This document shows positions 17,771 through 26,814 of a DNA stretch of 64,000 nucleotides, piece after piece. The notes beneath the pieces were generated by a model that saw only the letters and a list, made by a program, of their open reading frames with translations, did no database searches and was not told the DNA's origin. The translations under genes were made by a program, and so were the position numbers. Source of the stretch: Halomonas sp. CH40. Lineage in GTDB: Bacteria > Pseudomonadota > Gammaproteobacteria > Pseudomonadales > Halomonadaceae. The stretch lies in the NCBI GenBank assembly GCA_041875495.1, contig CP112982.1, forward strand, positions 248,001 to 312,000, in the 5' to 3' direction. The stretch's first letter is position 1; each line of letters begins with the position of its first letter.

Positions 17771-17902
17771 ATGAGGCTATGGAAAGCAGTAATAACGAAG
17801 TTGTCACTATCTAGGCATGGGCTGCTCGGCGCTAATGGCGTTTCAAGCGTTTGTGATTGGCCTGAGAGGTTATTTCGATGGCTCATGACACAAAAGTGCT
17901 GA
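17771..17902 (+). pseudogene. Remnant of a fourth ankyrin-lipoprotein copy
   Basis: The sequence from 17771 repeats the start of the array genes (ATGAGGCTATGGAAAGCAG). It then diverges and loses the frame before the lipobox; GGGCTGCTCGGCGCT at about 17819 is the lipobox-coding stretch in a shifted frame. The resulting ORF is 43 codons and ends inside the next gene. It may survive only as a leader ORF for the TadE-like gene. Confidence 0.7.
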
Positions 17903-18759
17903 AATGCCGGGCACCACGTACGCAGCAGGGGCAGGCGCTGACGGAGTTCATTATCGTCAGCGTCTTTCTGCTGGTGCCTCTGTTTTTGATGGTACCCGTG
18001 ATCGCCAAGATTATATCCCAGAAACAGGACGTTGAAATGGGGGCTCGATACGCGGCATGGGAGAGAACCGTGTGGTATGCAGACGCGCCAGGAAGAGGGC
18101 TTGACGGTTATCAAGGTGCTGCTCTCAGCTATAAAAGCGATCAACAAATTGCTAAAGAAGTAGACTCAAGAATATTTGCCATGGGCTCACAAGATATCAG
18201 CTCGGAGGCAGATGCTGCCTTTGAGCTTGACCCTTTTTCCAGGCGACAAAATGGTAGCCAGGCTGCATTAATGGTTCAACAGGGAGAAAGTGCTGATATT
18301 GCCACCGTGACATCGTCAAACGCAGAGCCTGGCGGTATTGCAGGGTTGGCTGACGAAGTGGTTGACCTCATATCAGCAGTCACACAGTTTGATATGCCGG
18401 AAAACGGGTTAGTGACGGCCAGCTCAGGCGTTCAGTTGATGGATCTAAGTGATGTCTTTGGCGACGGGCTAGGTACATCACTAACATTAAACGCGACAAA
18501 TGCTATTTACACCGAATCCTGGAGTGCAGGAGGAAGGGGGCATGCTGAGCACCGCATTCAGGGGCTCCTCCCACAGCAGTTTCTTAATATTGACTTGGTA
18601 GATGATGCGCAGGACTTACTGTCAGCTTTTCCGATTGCCGATGAACTTCACTCGGATTGTCTGGTGCTTGGTCAAACCACTATAGAGCCATTGCCTGCAC
18701 ATCGGGTAGCGGCTTTTGATGGGGTCACAGGGGGAGGGGGTTCCTCATGCGATCTTTGA
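17878..18759 (+). CDS. TadE-like minor pseudopilin
   Basis: 293 residues. RTQQG-QALTEF followed by a hydrophobic stretch (IIVSVFLLVPLFLMVPVIA, about 23-42) is the prepilin-peptidase motif with Glu5 of TadE/TadF pseudopilins. QKQDVEMGARYAAWERTVW after the membrane segment is also typical. The remainder is a polar, probably periplasmic domain with single Cys residues near the C-terminus. GAGAGG precedes the ATG. The stop overlaps the next gene by 13 bases. Longer than classical TadE (about 180), so the extracellular part is expanded. Confidence 0.8.
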   Translation: MAHDTKVLKCRAPRTQQGQALTEFIIVSVFLLVPLFLMVPVIAKIISQKQDVEMGARYAAWERTVWYADAPGRGLDGYQGAALSYKSDQQIAKEVDSRIFAMGSQDISSEADAAFELDPFSRRQNGSQAALMVQQGESADIATVTSSNAEPGGIAGLADEVVDLISAVTQFDMPENGLVTASSGVQLMDLSDVFGDGLGTSLTLNATNAIYTESWSAGGRGHAEHRIQGLLPQQFLNIDLVDDAQDLLSAFPIADELHSDCLVLGQTTIEPLPAHRVAAFDGVTGGGGSSCDL

Positions 18760-19451
18760 TTTTATGTGCCATATGGTGCTTGAGAGGCATAGCATTAGCC
18801 GTAGGTTTTATCTGGGCTGGGCTTACGTCAGCTCAGGGTGATGATTTTCCTGAGCTTGATTTGCCTGCATCCATGTCCGTGGAAATTGTGGCGAAACAGA
18901 TGAAAATGGACACGCTGAATGCTCGGGTGTATGCGTTCCGTACAAATGATACGCCGGATGACCTGGAAGCCTTCTTTTCTCGGCAATGGGAGCACGTCGC
19001 ACGTGCTCAAGCCGAGCCTTGGGATGTACTGTCGCACCGGGATGGCGGTTTTCTTATCACAATCCAGAGTCGAACTGATATTGGGCTGCAAACGCAGGGA
19101 TTTATTGCCATCACGGATCTGTTCGACGCCGCTGACGAAAATCGATCTTCACTTTCCTTGGCGTTTCCGCTGCCGCGAGGAACACAGGTGATCCAGGATC
19201 TTCGATCTGATGATGAGGGTCGTAAGAGCCGAACGATAGTATTGAAAAGCAACCTTTCCGTAACGGAGGGTCTTGATTTTTATCGAAACCACTTTCAAAG
19301 AGAGGGGTACGAACCGGTTAGCCGAGGTGCGCTTTCCAGAGGGAGTGAAGGCGGTGCAATGCTATTGAACCGAGGTGGCGAGACAATGGATGTTACCGCT
19401 GTGGGGCAAGATGCAGGCTCCATACTAACCATTGTTAAACGCTCAAACTGA
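18747..19451 (+). CDS. Secreted Tad-locus protein of unknown function
   Basis: 234 residues. The N-terminal signal region (MRSLILCAIWCLRGIALAVGFIWAGLTSAQ) is followed by a mature domain of about 200 residues in which two similar alpha/beta halves can be guessed: VEIVAKQMKMDTLNARVYAFRTNDTPDDLEAFFSRQW and TIVLKSNLSVTEGLDFYRNHFQREGYEP. No catalytic motif is recognised. It overlaps the TadE-like gene and precedes cpaB by 56 bases, so it is probably a periplasmic partner in pilus assembly. Confidence 0.65.
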   Translation: MRSLILCAIWCLRGIALAVGFIWAGLTSAQGDDFPELDLPASMSVEIVAKQMKMDTLNARVYAFRTNDTPDDLEAFFSRQWEHVARAQAEPWDVLSHRDGGFLITIQSRTDIGLQTQGFIAITDLFDAADENRSSLSLAFPLPRGTQVIQDLRSDDEGRKSRTIVLKSNLSVTEGLDFYRNHFQREGYEPVSRGALSRGSEGGAMLLNRGGETMDVTAVGQDAGSILTIVKRSN

Positions 19452-19507
19452 AACGCAAAGAAAATGTAGCTGCTGTCTTTTATTGACAGGGGGGCACGAG
19501 GTGATGG

Positions 19508-20506
19508 ATGAAAAAGGAATGGACGGGCTGGCTATTAATTGCTGGAGCGTTAATGTTGGGCTTGCTGGCATTTTGGCTAATGAGGAACTATCTGGATGCT
19601 CAGCAGGAAGCCATTAGGCAGGATTTGCTTGGTGATCAGGCTAAGAGGATACAGGTTGTGGTGGCTCGCGGTGATCTTTCGCCAGGGGACGTTATCTCCG
19701 AGGCAACAGTTGCTGTGGCGGAGCTGCCAGCAAATCATGTGCCTAGGTTGGCAATCAAGCCCCAGGATTTTGGGCAAGTCAAAGGAAGAGTCATTGATCG
19801 AGCTGTCTCAGCTGGAGAAATGCTGCAAGCTGACTTTGTTTCAGGCCTTATTGTCCAGCGATTTTCCGGACTCCTTTCGGAAGGCGAAAGAGCGATCAGT
19901 GTCCAGATTAGCTCGTTGCAGTCCTATTCCGGTATGTTGCTTCCCGGTGACTTTATTGATCTTTATGTTCTTTTACCTGAAAAAAAATCAGGCAATGAAC
20001 CAAGATTGGTGCCAGTTCTTGAGAGAGTCAAGGTGCTTTCGGCGGGGGCGCAGCCTCTACGAACGGCTGACCAATCCTTTCAGCGGCTGGACGAGAGTAC
20101 TTCTCAATACAACATGATTACCGTTGGTTTGCAGCGTGAAAAAGCAGAGAGGCTGGCACTGGCTCGTGAAGCTGGTGAAATTGTGTTTTTTATGCGCAAT
20201 GCAGAAGACGAAGAGATCGGCGTTGTTGATCAAGATTATGCATTCTTTGGTGATGAAGATACGTCAGGTGGATATTGGTATATCTCTCCAATGGTGCCAG
20301 GTGGGGAGCATCGGACACTAAGTCAGGCGGATGATCATAATGAAAAAAACAAGAGTCTGAAGAGCAGTAAAAAATTCGTTATTCCAAGCGCCACAGACCC
20401 GGAATCAGATGGATATACCAATACAATAAGTTCCAGTCCGTCTGGTGACGCAATTATTGATCAGCAAACGGATAGAGCACCTCATTCTCAACATCGCATG
20501 CAGTAG
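19508..20506 (+). CDS. cpaB: Tad pilus assembly protein CpaB/RcpC
   Basis: 332 residues. One N-terminal membrane anchor (WLLIAGALMLGLLAFWLM) is followed by an SAF domain at about 50-115 (IQVVVARGDLSPGDVISEATVAVAELP and AGEMLQADFVS) and the RcpC/CpaB core (ERAISVQISSLQSYSGMLLPGDFIDLYVL). CpaB helps the outer-membrane secretin of the Tad system. The C-terminal 60 residues are polar and low in complexity. GAGGTGATGG precedes the ATG. It lies 14 bases before the secretin gene. Confidence 0.92.
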   Translation: MKKEWTGWLLIAGALMLGLLAFWLMRNYLDAQQEAIRQDLLGDQAKRIQVVVARGDLSPGDVISEATVAVAELPANHVPRLAIKPQDFGQVKGRVIDRAVSAGEMLQADFVSGLIVQRFSGLLSEGERAISVQISSLQSYSGMLLPGDFIDLYVLLPEKKSGNEPRLVPVLERVKVLSAGAQPLRTADQSFQRLDESTSQYNMITVGLQREKAERLALAREAGEIVFFMRNAEDEEIGVVDQDYAFFGDEDTSGGYWYISPMVPGGEHRTLSQADDHNEKNKSLKSSKKFVIPSATDPESDGYTNTISSSPSGDAIIDQQTDRAPHSQHRMQ

Positions 20507-20520
20507 GAGACACCACAATA

Positions 20521-21843
20521 ATGCAGGGAATCAAATTAATAAGTGCTTTTATCATTGCACTTGCCATGGGAATGAGCACTTTTGCGAACGCACAGACACA
20601 GGCAGTTTATGGGGCACAGGAGTATGTAGAAGTTTATGTTGGATCGGTGACCACGGTAGAAACAGGTTTTGTAGAACGGATTGCTGTCGGCAATGATGGT
20701 GTTCTTCAAGCGTCTGTTCTGGACGAAAATAACCTCTTACTGCTAGGGCGTACGCCTGGTGTGTCAGAGCTGGTTGTTTGGACGGAAGATGGAACTGTAA
20801 AAGAGTATAAAGTCCGCGTTTATGGCGGCCCTGTTGCTGATAATATTAATGTCATAAAGGCAATTCTGCAGTCTTTCCCCAATGTTACTGTTAATGACCG
20901 ACTGGGTCAGACGGTTTTGAGTGGTACGGTGAAAAGCACCGATTTTGAACGTTTTCAAGCTGTAATAGGAAACTTCCCATCAGTTTTGTCTCTTGTTAAG
21001 CCAGAGCGAAATGTTGAAATAGAAGAAACCATTGCGTTTGATGTTGTTATTCTCGAGCTTAGCCGAAATTATCAGCACTCACTGGGAATTCGTTGGGAGG
21101 ATACGGCGGCAGGGCCCGCGCTTGGTGTCGTCGGTAATATTATTCCAAATAATAATTTTGGTGTGACGTCCGGTGGCGAGGTCGGAGATTTACTGAATGT
21201 TGTAGGTTCTGGCGCTAGCCGTCTTGAAGGCTATTTTGGAGTGAGCTCCATACTAAGATCACAACTTCAACTTTTACAGGAAGAAGGTGTCGCCAGGATT
21301 CTGGCAGAACCAAGCCTTTCCACGGTGACAGATGAAGAGGCATCCTTTCTGGTAGGAGGAGATTTTCCGGTGGCGATTTTGAATGAGTTCGGCCAGCCAG
21401 TTGTGGAGTTCCGTCAGTACGGTATTCAGCTTGAAATCGAACCGACAATGGATCGCAATCATAATATTCGTTCTCGCATTCGGACTGAGGTCAGCAATGT
21501 TGACTTTTCAGTTGAAGTTAATGGGGTTCCAGGCCTGAGAAGGCGCGAGTCGACATCCACCATTACGGCAAGACCAGGGCAAACTATTATTATTTCGGGA
21601 TTGCTTAATACCAGCGATTCCAGAACCCGCAATAAATTACCTTTGCTGGGGGATATTCCTATCCTTGGCGCCTTGTTTAAGTCCAGCTCATGGCAACAAG
21701 GTCGGACAGAACTGGTTATTGCAGTAACGCCAAGAATTCAGCAACCCGGCACGCCACTTCAGCCCAATATGCAGGAGGCCCTTCGTGAAGGGAGGGGAGT
21801 TCTTGAGGGAAGTGATGTTCTGGATGCGTCATTAATGGATTGA
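20521..21843 (+). CDS. rcpA: Tad pilus secretin RcpA/CpaC
   Basis: 440 residues with a signal peptide (cleavage near FANAQ, residue 24). An N-terminal pilus-secretin domain (YVEVYVGSVTTVETGFVERIAVGNDGVLQASVLDE) is followed by a BON-like segment (NVTVNDRLGQTVLSGTV) and the secretin barrel region (LQLLQEEGVARILAEPSLSTVTDEEASFLVGGDFPV, GIQLEIEPTM, and PLLGDIPILGALFKSSSW). This is the outer-membrane channel for the Flp pilus. It is complete and undamaged. Confidence 0.95.
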   Translation: MQGIKLISAFIIALAMGMSTFANAQTQAVYGAQEYVEVYVGSVTTVETGFVERIAVGNDGVLQASVLDENNLLLLGRTPGVSELVVWTEDGTVKEYKVRVYGGPVADNINVIKAILQSFPNVTVNDRLGQTVLSGTVKSTDFERFQAVIGNFPSVLSLVKPERNVEIEETIAFDVVILELSRNYQHSLGIRWEDTAAGPALGVVGNIIPNNNFGVTSGGEVGDLLNVVGSGASRLEGYFGVSSILRSQLQLLQEEGVARILAEPSLSTVTDEEASFLVGGDFPVAILNEFGQPVVEFRQYGIQLEIEPTMDRNHNIRSRIRTEVSNVDFSVEVNGVPGLRRRESTSTITARPGQTIIISGLLNTSDSRTRNKLPLLGDIPILGALFKSSSWQQGRTELVIAVTPRIQQPGTPLQPNMQEALREGRGVLEGSDVLDASLMD

Positions 21844-21871
21844 TATAAGGGACTTACCCCTGGAGTGAAAT

Positions 21872-23686
21872 ATGTTTCAAGTGCGTGTTGATACAGCAAA
21901 AGGAATGCATGTCGGTAATTTTTACATTACTGAAAATCAATGTGCTCTAGGCAAAAAGGCGAACAATGATATTGTTTTACATGGATGGAAGATATCTTCA
22001 GATCATGCCTTGTTAAGCCTGAAAAGCGATGGAGTCTACGTAAAAAACCTTTCAAATAAGGTTGGTACCAAAGTTAATGGGAAGCCAATAGACCAATATG
22101 GGCCGGTTGGCGTTGACGATGTAATCGAAATTCACGATTACCGGATCCAGGTCAGCGACCGTAAGTCAGGAAAAGGACATGGTAGAGATCTTGAGCTAGG
22201 CAGCAATAACAGGGATGAAGCAACAAAAAGTCAAAACGTAACACCTGTAAATATTAACAAGAAATCGTCTGTGTCTGAGGACGTAGATGCAACAGCTAGT
22301 GATAAAGCAATTGATAGCTTGCCGGAAAAGCCAAAAAATAGCGTTGCTACTCAAGAATTGCCTGATGGCGCTATGGCTCAAAGCGCTGCGCTGTCACAGC
22401 ACGCTGTTGAAATGCACGAGTGGCGAGTAAAACTGCGTAAAATGCTTCACGAACAAATGGATTTACGGCGTATTAATGTTAGTACCATGTCGGAATCTGA
22501 GCTTCGCGATCTTGCTTACTCTCTGACTGAGCGGACCATTAAAGACGTGGCTGGCACTATTCCACACCACATTGATAAAGGTGAGCTGCTTGAGCAAGTG
22601 GTGGCTGAAGCCGTCGGGTTGGGGCCATTGGAATCCTTGCTTGCTCGTGACGATATTAGCGAAATTATGGTCAATTCCTGTCAGGAGGTATTCTTTGAAA
22701 CCGGCGGGAAGATGTATAAGTCGGATGTCACCTTTACTGATGATCAGGCGGTGCAGGCAACAATAGAGCGGATTGTAACGCCCGTAGGCCGCAGAATTGA
22801 TGAAAGTTCCCCCATGGTAGATGCTCGACTGAAAGACGGGTCTCGGGTGAACGCAATTATTCCTCCTTTAGCTCTGAAAGGGTCGTGCCTGACGGTTCGT
22901 AAATTTATGAAACACCGTCTGCATGGAGAAGATCTTGTAAACTTTGGTTCTGTTGACCAGGGAATGATCGATTTTTTAAAAGTAGCGGTTCAGTATAAGC
23001 GTAATATTTTAGTTTCCGGGGGAACAGGGTCAGGTAAAACGACTTTATTGAATGTTTTATCAAACTTCATTCCGGAAAGTGAGCGCATTGTTACCATTGA
23101 AGACTCCGCAGAATTACAATTATTTCAACCTAACCTGGTGCCCCTTGAAGCACGCCCACCCAATCAAGAAGGGCGTGGGGGAGTAAGTATCCGTGACCTT
23201 GTGAAAAACTCTTTACGCATGCGCCCTGACAGAATAGTTGTTGGGGAGTGTCGTGGTGGTGAAGCGCTGGATATGCTGCAAGCCATGAATACAGGTCATG
23301 ATGGTTCGTTAACAACAGCACACGCTAACAGTCCTCGGGATTGCTTATCAAGAGTTGAAGTCATGGTAATGATGGCGGGTATGGACCTTCCCGCTGTAGC
23401 AATTCGAGAGCAGATAGCCTCTGCGGTGCATCTTGTTGTACAGCAAACCCGCTTTTCCTGTGGTTCGCGAAAAATAACCGGAATTTCAGAGGTAGTAGGC
23501 GTTGAAAATGGCCGTATTCAGTTGGCTGAAGTTTTTAAGTTTAACGCAACGGGATATGATGAGAGTGGCAGGGTCAGTGGGCACTTCACTGCGACAGGCT
23601 TGATTCCTGAGTTTTATGAAGGACTGAAAAATCGCGGTATCGGTCTTGATCTGAATATTTTTGAGCCTTGGGAGAAGGTGTCATAA
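21872..23686 (+). CDS. tadA: Tad secretion ATPase TadA/CpaF with N-terminal FHA domain
   Basis: 604 residues. Residues 1-95 form a forkhead-associated domain ([35 protein letters not shown]), which binds phosphothreonine in other proteins. A polar linker of about 90 residues precedes a standard secretion ATPase. Its Walker A is GGTGSGKTT (383-391, Lys389), and it has an Asp/Glu-rich box near [12 protein letters not shown], a Walker B region in [14 protein letters not shown] and the His box [12 protein letters not shown]. TadA powers pilus polymerisation at the inner membrane. The FHA fusion is unusual, because FHA domains in Tad loci are normally on separate proteins. No tadZ/cpaE gene lies between the secretin and this gene. 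Confidence 0.94.
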   Translation: MFQVRVDTAKGMHVGNFYITENQCALGKKANNDIVLHGWKISSDHALLSLKSDGVYVKNLSNKVGTKVNGKPIDQYGPVGVDDVIEIHDYRIQVSDRKSGKGHGRDLELGSNNRDEATKSQNVTPVNINKKSSVSEDVDATASDKAIDSLPEKPKNSVATQELPDGAMAQSAALSQHAVEMHEWRVKLRKMLHEQMDLRRINVSTMSESELRDLAYSLTERTIKDVAGTIPHHIDKGELLEQVVAEAVGLGPLESLLARDDISEIMVNSCQEVFFETGGKMYKSDVTFTDDQAVQATIERIVTPVGRRIDESSPMVDARLKDGSRVNAIIPPLALKGSCLTVRKFMKHRLHGEDLVNFGSVDQGMIDFLKVAVQYKRNILVSGGTGSGKTTLLNVLSNFIPESERIVTIEDSAELQLFQPNLVPLEARPPNQEGRGGVSIRDLVKNSLRMRPDRIVVGECRGGEALDMLQAMNTGHDGSLTTAHANSPRDCLSRVEVMVMMAGMDLPAVAIREQIASAVHLVVQQTRFSCGSRKITGISEVVGVENGRIQLAEVFKFNATGYDESGRVSGHFTATGLIPEFYEGLKNRGIGLDLNIFEPWEKVS

Positions 23687-23688
23687 CC

Positions 23689-24534
23689 ATGGCTATTATA
23701 ATATCTGTTCTCGTTGCGTTGCTGGCTACATGGATTACCTATCTAGCAGGGCGCACCCTTATGGCTTCTGCTACTCGTTACCAAAAAAACTTCAAGGATT
23801 CTGCAGAACATAATTTAGCTGAAATGTTTCTTTTTATTGAGCCGCAAAAGCTATTCTTTATTAATATCATTTTTCTTGTGTTAGCTTTTGGAGTGATAAT
23901 TTTGATGGGGGGAGGTATTTTTGTTGCCTTGATTGTTGCTTCAGCCCTAGGGGCGTCTCCTCCCTTAATCTACCGATACCTACATAATAAGAGGCGTAAC
24001 CGAGCTGTTTATCAGTTGCCTGATGCATTAACGGGTATAGCCAATAACTTGAGCTCTGGGCTGAGTTTAACTCAGGCGCTGGAAACAACAATCGCTTTCG
24101 AACAACCACCATTATCTCAAGAGCTTGGCCTTGTGTTAAAGGAATTAAGGATTGGTGTCCCTTTTGAAGAAGCAATGAATAATCTATATCTACGCCTTCC
24201 TGAGGCTGAAGTTCAGCTTGTTACGTCAGCCATGACGGTTTCACGTGAAATTGGTGGTAACCTTTCTGAAACGTTGCTGAGAATTGCTGATACATTATGC
24301 CGCCGTTTACAAATGGAAGGTAAAATTAAAAGTTTAACTTCGCAGGGCAAGTTGCAGGGGCTTGTTATGACATGCTTGCCGATTTTTTTGGCGATTGCTC
24401 TTAGCTATATGCAGCCAGAAGCGATGAGTTATTTTTTTAATTCTTGGTACGGTTGGGTGACGATAGCTGTGATTTTGATTATGGAGTCAATAGGCTATTT
24501 TTTCATACATAAAATAGTGAGCATCGATGTTTGA
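23689..24534 (+). CDS. tadB: Tad inner-membrane platform protein TadB
   Basis: 281 residues. The ATG at 23689 is preceded by GGGAGAAGG; a TTG at 23668 would add seven residues and overlap tadA. N-terminal membrane segments (about 1-20 and 60-100) are followed by the T2SSF domain (QLPDALTGIANNLSSGLSLTQALE and VTSAMTVSREIGGNLSETL) and C-terminal hydrophobic segments. TadB and TadC form the membrane platform driven by TadA. The stop overlaps the tadC start by eight bases. Confidence 0.93.
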   Translation: MAIIISVLVALLATWITYLAGRTLMASATRYQKNFKDSAEHNLAEMFLFIEPQKLFFINIIFLVLAFGVIILMGGGIFVALIVASALGASPPLIYRYLHNKRRNRAVYQLPDALTGIANNLSSGLSLTQALETTIAFEQPPLSQELGLVLKELRIGVPFEEAMNNLYLRLPEAEVQLVTSAMTVSREIGGNLSETLLRIADTLCRRLQMEGKIKSLTSQGKLQGLVMTCLPIFLAIALSYMQPEAMSYFFNSWYGWVTIAVILIMESIGYFFIHKIVSIDV

Positions 24535-25093
24535 TTCATTGTTTAATTTCTTTTTGGCATTAATAACTATGGTTGCTGTGGCTCTTTTTGTCGCAGCAAT
24601 TATTGTTTTCTACCGTAATGTAGAAAAACCTGATAGAGCTTACATGGACCCCTTGTCCTGGCGAGTTAAGATTGCTTGGCCTTTGGTGGTCTTTATTGCT
24701 CATTATATGGGGAAGTTACAGTCAACAGAAGCTATTCAGAGGGATAAGGTAGCATTGATGCGTGCTGGTCTGTCTTTTAGCCTGACACCAGAGCAGTTTT
24801 TTGCCATCAAAATTCTGGTTGCTTTGGGAGCAATGTTATTTGTTTATGCACTAAGTGTGATTGTCAGAGGCGGAATTGGTTTCATATGGTATTTATTGGC
24901 TGCGATAATAGGTTATTTGCTCCCTGTTTTTAAAATAAAAGATATTAAGAAGAAGCGCGAAAAAGCAATTGTTAGAATGCTACCCACGTATCTGGATTTT
25001 ATTACAATGGCAGTAGAGGCAGGATTGAGCCTAGCTGCTGCCATTGTAAAAGGGCTCTTCGTCGTTGGGTGTGGAATTCGCCCCCTGAGCTGA
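24527..25093 (+). pseudogene. tadC: tadC, 5' part, interrupted by ISL3 copy 2
   Basis: Codons to 25052 are native (LPTYLDFITMAVEAGLSLAAAIVK). The last residues come from the ISL3 end, where the frame stops. The N-terminal membrane segments and the first part of the T2SSF domain are present. Joining 24527-25052 to 26459-26814 gives an uninterrupted 882-base gene (293 residues), the normal TadC size. The insertion removes the second half of the platform protein, so pilus assembly is expected to fail unless another copy exists. Confidence 0.9.
24996..25052 (+). repeat. 57-bp direct repeat flanking ISL3 copy 2, left copy
   Basis: The 57 bases at 24996-25052 recur exactly at 26402-26458 on the other side of the element. 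Both encode FITMAVEAGLSLAAAIVK of TadC. ISL3 elements normally duplicate 8 bp, as copy 1 does here, so a 57-base duplication is unusual. Confidence 0.95.
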
Positions 25094-26401
25094 GCCAGAA
25101 TATTGCCTCCATATTAGCAGGAGGTACGACATGGACGGCACCCAGATTTTAACACTCGGCCTTGGCCTGGAAGCGCCCTGGATTCTCAAGGATCAGCACC
25201 TGGATACCGCTGCGTCGCCTCACCGCCTGGAGCTGTATGTCGAGGCGGAGCGTGGCAGCCTCTATCCCTGTCCAGAGTGCGGTAAGGCCTGCCAAGCCCA
25301 CGACTTTGCTGACAAAACCTGGCGACATCTGAACTTCTTTCAGCACCATTGTTACTTGCATGCTCGCGTCCCTCGTACAAAGTGTCCTGAACATGGCGTC
25401 AAACGCATAAAGGTGCCCTGGGCGCGGCCCGGCAGTGACTTTACCCTGTTGTTCGAGCAGGCGGCCATGTCGCTCGTCAAGGAGATGCCAGTGCTGGCTG
25501 TCTCCCGGCAGTTGGAGATTTCCGACAAACGACTATGGCGCATCGTGCACCACTACGTGAACCGCATGCTGGGAGAGCTGGATCTGTCCAATGTGACCAT
25601 GGTTGGCGTGGACGAAACCGCGTCCCGACGCGGGCATCGTTACGTCACCGTGTTCCTCGATATGCAGCGCAAGCAGGAACCGGTGATTTTCGCTGTTCCA
25701 GGCTGCGGCAAGGACACCATCAAGGCGTTCAGTGCCTTCCTGGCGGCTCATGGTGGCGATGTGGACAATGTGGTCGAGGTTGTCTGTGACATGTCACCTG
25801 CTTTCCTTAGTGGCGTCACCGAGTCTCTTCCCAAGGCGGAGGTAACGGTCGACTGGTTCCATATCGTGCAGACCTTCACCAAGCGACTGGACGAGGTGCG
25901 CAAGAAAGAACGCCGCGAGCAGAAACACCCCAAGTCGCTGCGCTGGGCACTGTTGAAGAGCCTGGAAAATGAGAACCACACACCTAAACAGATATCGGCA
26001 CTTCAGGAGCTGGTTGCCGATCAGAGCGCCACGGCCGATGCTTGGGTGATCAAGGAAAAGTTAAGCTGGATCCAGAAAGCGTCAACGCCCAGGGCAGCGC
26101 GTTGGCGGATCACGAACTACCTAAAAATCATGAAAGCAGCAGTTTCTGAGAAGCCTCTACTGAAGCCGATGGGGAAAGCGCTGGAGACACTTGAGCGACA
26201 CGCTAAAGCGGTAGTCAGGCGCTGGCACTCGGGGCTGACAAACGCGCGACTAGAAGGAATGAACGGCCTGTTTCAGGCGGCTCGTTCACGTGCACGGGGC
26301 TACCGAAATGAAGCTAATTTCATTGCTATGATTTACCTGATTGGTAGCCCGGTGGGCCGCCTGCTTGATCAGGCCAAATCCACATGAAATGACGAAGAGC
26401 C
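25053..26401 (+). mobile_element. ISL3-family insertion sequence, copy 2
   Basis: 1349 bp, same ends (GGCTCTTCGTC repeats) and same transposase as copy 1, in the same orientation. It lies inside tadC between two 57-bp copies of the target sequence. No ordinary 8-bp duplication is seen: TGTAAAAG on the left, ATTTTATT on the right. Confidence 0.96.
25131..26387 (+). CDS. ISL3-family transposase (copy 2)
   Basis: 418 residues, identical in sequence to the transposase at 14359-15615. It has the zinc-ribbon-like N-terminus, helix-turn-helix and DDE core described there. Intact, so either copy could supply transposase. Confidence 0.95.
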   Translation: MDGTQILTLGLGLEAPWILKDQHLDTAASPHRLELYVEAERGSLYPCPECGKACQAHDFADKTWRHLNFFQHHCYLHARVPRTKCPEHGVKRIKVPWARPGSDFTLLFEQAAMSLVKEMPVLAVSRQLEISDKRLWRIVHHYVNRMLGELDLSNVTMVGVDETASRRGHRYVTVFLDMQRKQEPVIFAVPGCGKDTIKAFSAFLAAHGGDVDNVVEVVCDMSPAFLSGVTESLPKAEVTVDWFHIVQTFTKRLDEVRKKERREQKHPKSLRWALLKSLENENHTPKQISALQELVADQSATADAWVIKEKLSWIQKASTPRAARWRITNYLKIMKAAVSEKPLLKPMGKALETLERHAKAVVRRWHSGLTNARLEGMNGLFQAARSRARGYRNEANFIAMIYLIGSPVGRLLDQAKST

Positions 26402-26458
26402 ATTTTATTACAATGGCAGTAGAGGCAGGATTGAGCCTAGCTGCTGCCATTGTAAAAG
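26402..26458 (+). repeat. 57-bp direct repeat flanking ISL3 copy 2, right copy
   Basis: Exact repeat of 24996-25052. It starts immediately after the element's right end and continues without a break into the 3' part of tadC. Confidence 0.95.
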
Positions 26459-26814
26459 CTACCACTAATGGTCCGCCAGGGTTGTTGCGTCAGGAATTAG
26501 AGAGAGTTAACCGAGATATACGCGCCGGCGCTGGTCGTATTGAAGCCTTAGAAGCAATGTCATCTAGGCTTGAGATTCGCGAGGTTACTCAGGTGGTTTC
26601 AGCTTTAGCCCAAGCTGAAAAAACGGGTAGTAGCGTTGGTGAAACCCTGCGAATACAAGCGGAACAACAACGCGTAGAGCGCTTTCAACGTGCAGAAAAA
26701 AAAGCGATGGAAGCCCCGGTTAAATTAATATTTCCACTTGTTGCTTTTATTTTTCCAGCGACATTTATTGTGCTTGGTTTTCCAATTGTCATGAGGCTTG
26801 TTCATGGCATATGA
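26459..26814 (+). pseudogene. tadC: tadC, 3' part
   Basis: Unique 3' portion of tadC after the right 57-bp repeat. It encodes the second half of the T2SSF domain (ATTNGPPGLLRQELERVNRDIRAG and VVSALAQAEKTGSSVGETLR) and the C-terminal membrane segment (LIFPLVAFIFPATFIVLGFPIVM). An ORF can be opened from an ATG at 26341 within the IS, but it would lack the N-terminal membrane half. Confidence 0.9.

Noticed and set aside
26341..26814. 157-codon ORF presented as an independent TadC-like gene
   Set aside because: Its first part is the 3' end of the ISL3 element in another frame; the rest is the detached 3' portion of tadC.
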